Assembly: GCA_018898235.1 (NCBI GenBank)
Contig: JAHIJU010000199.1
Location: forward strand, 1-5,653
Source: Actinomycetota bacterium
Lineage (GTDB): Bacteria; Actinomycetota; Actinomycetes; Actinomycetales; Cellulomonadaceae
DNA: 5,653 nucleotides
Direction of reading: 5' to 3'
A model generated the notes under the pieces. It was not told the DNA's origin. It did not search any database and saw only the letters and a list, made by a program, of their open reading frames with translations. Positions 1 to 5,653 of the stretch are shown here, piece by piece. Within the stretch, counting starts at the first letter, position 1. Each line of letters begins with the position of its first letter. Both the position numbers and the translations under genes were made by a program.

Positions 1-2529
<2,529 letters not shown>

Positions 2530-2536
2530 GCCGACA

Positions 2537-2541
2537 CCTCC
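2537..2541 (-). promoter_or_regulatory. Shine-Dalgarno sequence of ppdK
   Basis: On the minus strand GGAGG lies 7 bases before the GTG codon whose first base is 2529. This spacing is ideal and decides the start of ppdK; no in-frame ATG near the N-terminus fits as well. The translation from this GTG begins directly with residues that align to known PPDK N-termini. Confidence 0.85.
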
Positions 2542-2651
2542 GAGCTCGTCCGGGCATCGTTGCCCGTTCCATCGGTCAGTCTGGTCGACCCGCAGGTACC
2601 GACCCCGGGGACGATGGGCCCAGCCCGCTGGCGGGACCACCTCCCACACTG

Positions 2652-2682
2652 CGGCACGATCGGGCGCCGCGCGAGCGTGCCG
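2652..2682. repeat. Inverted repeat CGGCACG-N17-CGTGCCG in the divergent intergenic region
   Basis: Two perfect 7-base arms (2652-2658 and 2676-2682) are separated by 17 bases, so the arm centres are 24 bases apart. The right arm stops one base before the candidate -10 hexamer TAGACT. The position between two divergent genes would suit an operator, or a stem-loop if transcription starts further upstream. No trans-acting regulator is encoded in the window, and GC-rich DNA yields such repeats by chance fairly often. Confidence 0.4.
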
Positions 2683-2683
2683 G

Positions 2684-2689
2684 TAGACT
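2684..2689 (+). promoter_or_regulatory. Candidate -10 element (TAGACT) of the ybeZ-ybeY-era operon
   Basis: TAGACT fits the TANNNT form of actinobacterial housekeeping -10 elements and is the best such match between the two divergent genes. It would place the transcription start near 2696, giving a leader of about 45 bases that includes the AAGGAG at 2715-2720. No good -35 hexamer is visible at 16-18 bases upstream, where the sequence is GC-rich; actinobacterial promoters often lack one. This is an inference from motif and position only. Confidence 0.35.
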
Positions 2690-2714
2690 TGACCTGCCCG
2701 TCCGACCACCTTCG

Positions 2715-2741
2715 AAGGAGCGCACGGCGCACGCCGAGCAC
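2715..2741 (+). promoter_or_regulatory. ybeZ leader: AAGGAG far from the start, with an intervening hairpin
   Basis: AAGGAG at 2715-2720 is the only strong Shine-Dalgarno match, but 21 bases separate it from the ATG at 2742. No ATG, GTG or TTG lies at normal spacing behind it in any frame. Between them, CGGC (2725-2728) and GCCG (2733-2736) can pair around a four-base loop. If the hairpin forms, only 4 + 5 = 9 unpaired bases remain between the AAGGAG and the start codon, a normal spacing. The stem is only 4 bp, so the structural claim is tentative. Confidence 0.4.
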
Positions 2742-3767
2742 ATGAGCGAGCAGCGAGCCACACCCCGCACGAGCGCGCCCCCGGCCCGGGTGGAGCATCG
2801 CATCGCTGTCCCGGTGTCCGTGCCGATGGTCGGGTTGCTCGGGCCGCGTGACGAGGTGCTGCGCGCCGTCGAGCGCGGTTTCCCGGGTGTCGACATCCAC
2901 GTGCGCGGCAACGAGTTCTCCTTCGCCGGTCCGGCCGGGGACGTCGCGCTCGCGGCCCGGTTGGTCGACGAGCTCGCCGAGACGGTCGCGGCCGGTGCCG
3001 CCATCGGGCCGGAGGTGGTCGAACGGTCGATCGCCATGCTCACGGCCGGCACCCAGGTGCGCCCGGCCGATGTGCTGACCCTCGACGTGCTGTCGTGGCG
3101 CGGACGGACCATCCGGCCCAAGACCGCCGGGCAGAAGGAGTACGTCGACGCGATCGACGACCACACCCTGACCTTCGGGATCGGCCCGGCCGGCACCGGG
3201 AAGACCTACCTGGCGATGGCCAAGGCCGTCCAGGCGCTGCAGACCAAACGCGTCAGCCGGATCGTGCTCACCCGCCCCGCGGTCGAGGCCGGTGAACGGC
3301 TGGGCTTCCTGCCCGGGTCCTTGGCCGAGAAGATCGACCCGTACCTGCGCCCGCTGTACGACGCGCTGCACGACATGGTCGACCCGGACTCGATCCCACG
3401 GCTCCTGGAGGCCGGCACCATCGAGGTCGCGCCGCTGGCCTACATGCGCGGACGCACCCTCAACGACTCCTTCATCATCCTGGACGAGGCGCAGAACACC
3501 TCGGCCGAGCAGATGAAGATGTTCCTCACGCGGCTCGGCTTCGGCTCGACCGTCGTGGTGACCGGTGACGTCACGCAGGTCGACCTGCCGGCCTCGGCGT
3601 CCTCCGGGCTGCGGGACGCCCAGCAGGTGCTCGCCGACGTCGAGGACGTCGCGTTCTGTCGGCTGACCTCGGCCGACGTCGTCCGCCACCGCCTGGTGGG
3701 GGACATCATCGACGCCTACGCCCAGGCCGAGGTCGACCGGGCCCACGGGACGCGGGGAGGACGATGA
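2742..3767 (+). CDS. ybeZ: PhoH-like ATPase, YbeZ family
   Basis: A 341-residue cytosolic P-loop ATPase of the PhoH/YbeZ family. The family is associated with RNA metabolism, and YbeZ works with the neighbouring nuclease YbeY. Residues about 20-90 form the family's N-terminal region, including DIHVRGNEFSF. The PhoH ATPase domain begins at RTIRPKTAGQKEYVDAI (about 122-138). Walker A is GPAGTGKT (148-155; Lys154, Thr155), followed by LTRPAVEAGERLGFLPG (176-192). Walker B is IILDEAQN (245-252; Asp248, Glu249). A TGDVTQ sensor motif is at 274-279, and VVRHRLV (313-319) lies near the end. Length and motifs match the mycobacterial homologue. The ATG at 2742 is the only reasonable start, although its Shine-Dalgarno is distant; a GTG at codon 17 has no ribosome binding site. 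The gene overlaps ybeY by 4 bases (ATGA) and is first in the operon. Confidence 0.96.
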   Translation: MSEQRATPRTSAPPARVEHRIAVPVSVPMVGLLGPRDEVLRAVERGFPGVDIHVRGNEFSFAGPAGDVALAARLVDELAETVAAGAAIGPEVVERSIAMLTAGTQVRPADVLTLDVLSWRGRTIRPKTAGQKEYVDAIDDHTLTFGIGPAGTGKTYLAMAKAVQALQTKRVSRIVLTRPAVEAGERLGFLPGSLAEKIDPYLRPLYDALHDMVDPDSIPRLLEAGTIEVAPLAYMRGRTLNDSFIILDEAQNTSAEQMKMFLTRLGFGSTVVVTGDVTQVDLPASASSGLRDAQQVLADVEDVAFCRLTSADVVRHRLVGDIIDAYAQAEVDRAHGTRGGR

Positions 3768-4216
3768 GCATCGAGGTCTCCAACGAGTCAGGGGTGGCGG
3801 TCGACGAGGCCGAGTTCGCCGCGCTGGCCCGCTACGTGCTCGACGAGATGCACCTGCACCCGCAGACCGAGCTGTCCGTGCTGCTGGTGGACACCGACAC
3901 GATGAGCGATCTGCACATCAAGTGGATGGACGAGGCCGGGCCCACCGATGTGCTCTCGTTCCCGATGGACGAGCTGCGTCCCGGGCACGTGGGCGCGGTG
4001 ACCCCCGCCGGGCTGCTCGGCGACGTGGTGCTGTGCCCCGAGGTCGCCGCCGCCCAGGCCAAGGCCGCAGGCCACAGCACCGCCGAGGAGCTGCTGCTGC
4101 TCACGGTGCACGGGATCTTGCACCTGCTCGGCTACGACCATGCGGAGCCGGACGAGGAGAAGGAGATGTTCGACCTGCAGCGTCGGCTGCTGCTCACTTT
4201 CCTCGCCGGACGATGA
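3764..4216 (+). CDS. ybeY: Endoribonuclease YbeY, rRNA maturation factor
   Basis: A 150-residue zinc-dependent single-strand endoribonuclease involved in 16S rRNA 3' end maturation and ribosome quality control. The zinc motif is HGILHLLGYDH at 116-126, with His116, His120 and His126 as ligands. The family signature PTDVLSFPMDEL is at 60-71, and LLGDVVLCPE at 84-93 is also typical. The position equivalent to E. coli Arg59 reads Met55 here (WMDEAGPTDV). I recall the same Trp-Met-Asp pattern in mycobacterial YbeY, so this looks like a lineage variant. The protein ends soon after the zinc motif (FLAGR) and lacks the longer tail of mycobacterial homologues. GGGGAGG (3754-3760) lies 3 bases before the ATG, a short spacing, and the ATG overlaps the ybeZ stop, which suggests translational coupling. 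Confidence 0.97.
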   Translation: MSIEVSNESGVAVDEAEFAALARYVLDEMHLHPQTELSVLLVDTDTMSDLHIKWMDEAGPTDVLSFPMDELRPGHVGAVTPAGLLGDVVLCPEVAAAQAKAAGHSTAEELLLLTVHGILHLLGYDHAEPDEEKEMFDLQRRLLLTFLAGR

Positions 4217-5472
4217 ACGCGCCCGGTGCCCTGCTGATCCCGCTGGCGGTCCTGGGCTACGTGCTCGCGGCCCTGCTGTCGGCCGGTGAGACGGCTGTGA
4301 CGCGGGCCACCCGGACCCAGGTCGCGGTCCTGGTCAACGACGGCAACCCCGCGGCGGCCAGGGTGCAGGCGCTGGTGGCGCGGCCGGTGCGCGTCGCGGC
4401 CGCGGCCGCCTTCGTCCGGCTGCTCGCCGAGATGGTCGCCACCGTCGCCGTCACCGTGGCGCTGGCCGCGACCGGCTGGGCGTGGCCCGCGGTGGTCGCC
4501 GTCGCGCTGGTCGTGAGCGCCGCGGTGGCCTGGGGGCTGGTCCGGGTCAGTCCGCGGTCGATCGGCCGACGGCACCCCGTCGCCACCCTGGCGGCCATGT
4601 CCCGGCTGCTCACGGCGGTGTCCGCGGTCGCCGGTGGGGTCGGCCGGACCACGACCGCCGCGCTGAGCGCCGAGGCCGAGCAGGACGAGCTGCGCGACAT
4701 GGTGGCGCGGGTCGCCGAGTCCGATGCGATCGAGGAGGGTGAGCGGCAGATGTTCCGCTCCGTCCTCGAGCTGCGCGACACCCTCACCCGCGAGGTCATG
4801 GTGCCGCGCACCGACATGGTGACCACCGGTGCGACCACGACGCTGCGCAAGTCGCTCGCGCTGCTGCTGCGCTCGGGCTTCTCCCGGGTGCCCGTGATCG
4901 GGGAGTCGGTCGACGACGTGCGCGGCGTGCTCTACCTCAAGGACGTGGTGCGGCACATCCCCGGGGCCAACGGCGCGCACGACGGGGCCGCGCTCGACGA
5001 GCCCACGGCGGGCCTGACCCGGCCCGCGGTGTTCGTCCCGGAGTCCAAACCGGTCGACGACCTGCTGCGCGACCTGCGCGACGGGTCATCGCACATCGCG
5101 ATGGTCGTCGACGAGTACGGCGGGATCGCCGGGCTGGTCACCATGGAGGACGCGCTGGAGGAGATCGTCGGGGAGCTCACCGACGAGCACGACCCGTCCG
5201 CCCCGGTGGTCGAGGACCTCGGCGACGGGGTGTTCCGGGTCCCGGCCCGGCTGGGGCGGGACGAGCTGGGTGAGCTGTTCGGCATCGAGGTGGAGGACGA
5301 GGACGTGGACACCGTCGGAGGGTTGCTCGCCAAGGCGCTGGGGAGGGTTCCGTTACCCGGTTCGGTGGGTGAGATCCATGGCCTGCACCTGGTGGCCGAC
5401 CGGGTCGAAGGACGCCGCCGACGGTTGGCGACAGTGCTGGCCAGCCGCACCGACGAGGAGGTCGCCCCGTGA
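4213..5472 (+). CDS. CNNM/CorC-family membrane protein (DUF21, two CBS domains, CorC domain)
   Basis: A 419-residue predicted inner-membrane protein. The family (HlyC/CorC, CNNM) is implicated in Mg2+ export, although the older annotation is hemolysin-like. The DUF21 region covers residues 1 to about 145, with hydrophobic helices near 6-25, 62-85 and 91-112; LLSAGETAVTR at 21-31 matches the family's first-helix motif. An acidic helix (about 153-190) leads to REVMVPRTDM (193-202). CBS domain 1 is about 200-255 (VRGVLYLKDVV at 236-246) and CBS domain 2 about 270-325 (IAMVVDEYGGIAGLVTMEDA at 295-314), the likely adenine-nucleotide site. A CorC_HlyC domain follows (about 333-412). The ATG at 4213 is chosen because it overlaps the ybeY stop (ATGA) and directly precedes the first helix. 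An in-frame ATG at 3922 would read through ybeY in the wrong frame. The Shine-Dalgarno is weak, so expression probably relies on coupling to ybeY. Codon 381 is a rare TTA. Confidence 0.93.
   Translation: MNAPGALLIPLAVLGYVLAALLSAGETAVTRATRTQVAVLVNDGNPAAARVQALVARPVRVAAAAAFVRLLAEMVATVAVTVALAATGWAWPAVVAVALVVSAAVAWGLVRVSPRSIGRRHPVATLAAMSRLLTAVSAVAGGVGRTTTAALSAEAEQDELRDMVARVAESDAIEEGERQMFRSVLELRDTLTREVMVPRTDMVTTGATTTLRKSLALLLRSGFSRVPVIGESVDDVRGVLYLKDVVRHIPGANGAHDGAALDEPTAGLTRPAVFVPESKPVDDLLRDLRDGSSHIAMVVDEYGGIAGLVTMEDALEEIVGELTDEHDPSAPVVEDLGDGVFRVPARLGRDELGELFGIEVEDEDVDTVGGLLAKALGRVPLPGSVGEIHGLHLVADRVEGRRRRLATVLASRTDEEVAP
5455..5461 (+). promoter_or_regulatory. Shine-Dalgarno sequence of era
   Basis: GAGGAGG lies inside the 3' end of the preceding gene, 7 bases before the GTG at 5469. 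It supports that GTG as the era start and suggests era can recruit ribosomes itself as well as being coupled through the GTGA overlap. Confidence 0.8.
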
Positions 5473-5653
5473 CCGCACCCGGGTACCGCAGCGGGCTGGT
5501 GTGCCTGGTGGGTCGGCCGAACTCGGGGAAGAGCACGCTCACCAACGCCCTGGTCGGGATGAAGGTGGCGATCACCTCCGGCCGTCCGCAGACCACGCGG
5601 CACGTGGTGCGCGGCATCGTGCACCGGCCGGACGCGCAGCTCGTGCTGGTCGA
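5469..5653 (+). CDS. era: GTPase Era (5' part; runs off the window)
   Basis: The first 61 codons of Era, a GTPase with a KH domain that binds the 3' end of 16S rRNA and is needed for 30S subunit assembly. The G1/P-loop is GRPNSGKST (residues 15-23; Lys21, Ser22), followed by LTNALVGMKVAITS. The switch region GRPQTTRHVVRGIV (38-51) carries the family's QTTRH. The sequence stops at LVLV, so the DTPG (G3) motif should follow immediately past the edge. About 80% of the gene (usual length near 300 residues) lies outside, including the KH domain. The GTG start overlaps the preceding stop (GTGA) and has GAGGAGG 7 bases upstream. The link to ybeZ and ybeY fits a shared role in 16S rRNA maturation. 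Confidence 0.96.
   Translation, partial: MTAPGYRSGLVCLVGRPNSGKSTLTNALVGMKVAITSGRPQTTRHVVRGIVHRPDAQLVLV

Noticed and set aside
2624..2635. Small hairpin CCCG-CTGG-CGGG in the intergenic region
   Set aside because: A 4-bp stem with no following T-run and no adjacent gene end. Chance pairing is likely in such GC-rich sequence.
2689..2694. TTGACC as a possible -35 element
   Set aside because: At 16-18 bases downstream there is only TCGAAG-like sequence, with no TANNNT -10 hexamer.
2530..2741. Minus-strand promoter for ppdK
   Set aside because: No convincing TANNNT with a supporting -35 was seen on the minus strand between the two genes, so no site is claimed.
3922..4212. Upstream in-frame extension of the CorC-like protein from an ATG at 3922
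   Set aside because: It would add 97 Arg/Ala-rich residues read in the wrong frame of ybeY. The ATG at 4213 gives the family's normal N-terminus and a standard ATGA overlap.

Overview
This is a very GC-rich stretch whose protein motifs read as actinobacterial. The pyruvate phosphate dikinase, PhoH-like, YbeY, CorC/CNNM-like and Era sequences resemble those of Mycobacterium- and Pseudonocardia-type organisms more than proteobacterial or Firmicute versions. Third codon positions are almost always G or C, and GTG starts are used. A placement in or near the Pseudonocardiales is a guess, not something the sequence proves.

Layout: the window holds two divergent transcription units. On the minus strand, from 2529 down to the left edge, lies pyruvate phosphate dikinase (ppdK). 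It is intact over all 843 codons present but is cut off by the window edge about ten residues before the expected catalytic cysteine. On the plus strand, from 2742 rightwards, is a tightly packed operon: a PhoH-like ATPase (ybeZ), the endoribonuclease ybeY, a membrane protein with DUF21, paired CBS and CorC domains, and the first 61 codons of the GTPase gene era. All three junctions in this operon are 4-base stop/start overlaps (ATGA, ATGA, GTGA).

The 212-base region between the two units (2530-2741) carries the ppdK Shine-Dalgarno sequence, a candidate plus-strand -10 element (TAGACT), a 7-bp inverted repeat that ends one base before it, and a strong AAGGAG placed unusually far (21 bases) from the ybeZ ATG. 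A small hairpin sits between that AAGGAG and the start codon. No convincing minus-strand promoter was seen. Every other part of the window is coding.

Function: ybeZ, ybeY and era form a widely conserved set linked to 16S rRNA maturation and small-subunit assembly. The membrane protein between ybeY and era belongs to a family implicated in Mg2+ export, and Mg2+ is needed for ribosome stability. ppdK is central carbon metabolism (pyruvate/PEP interconversion) and probably shares only the regulatory region with the operon. I did not find an undescribed system here. This is mostly core genome, and the points worth a second look are in the ybeZ leader, a lone TTA codon, and lineage-type substitutions in YbeY and the membrane protein.
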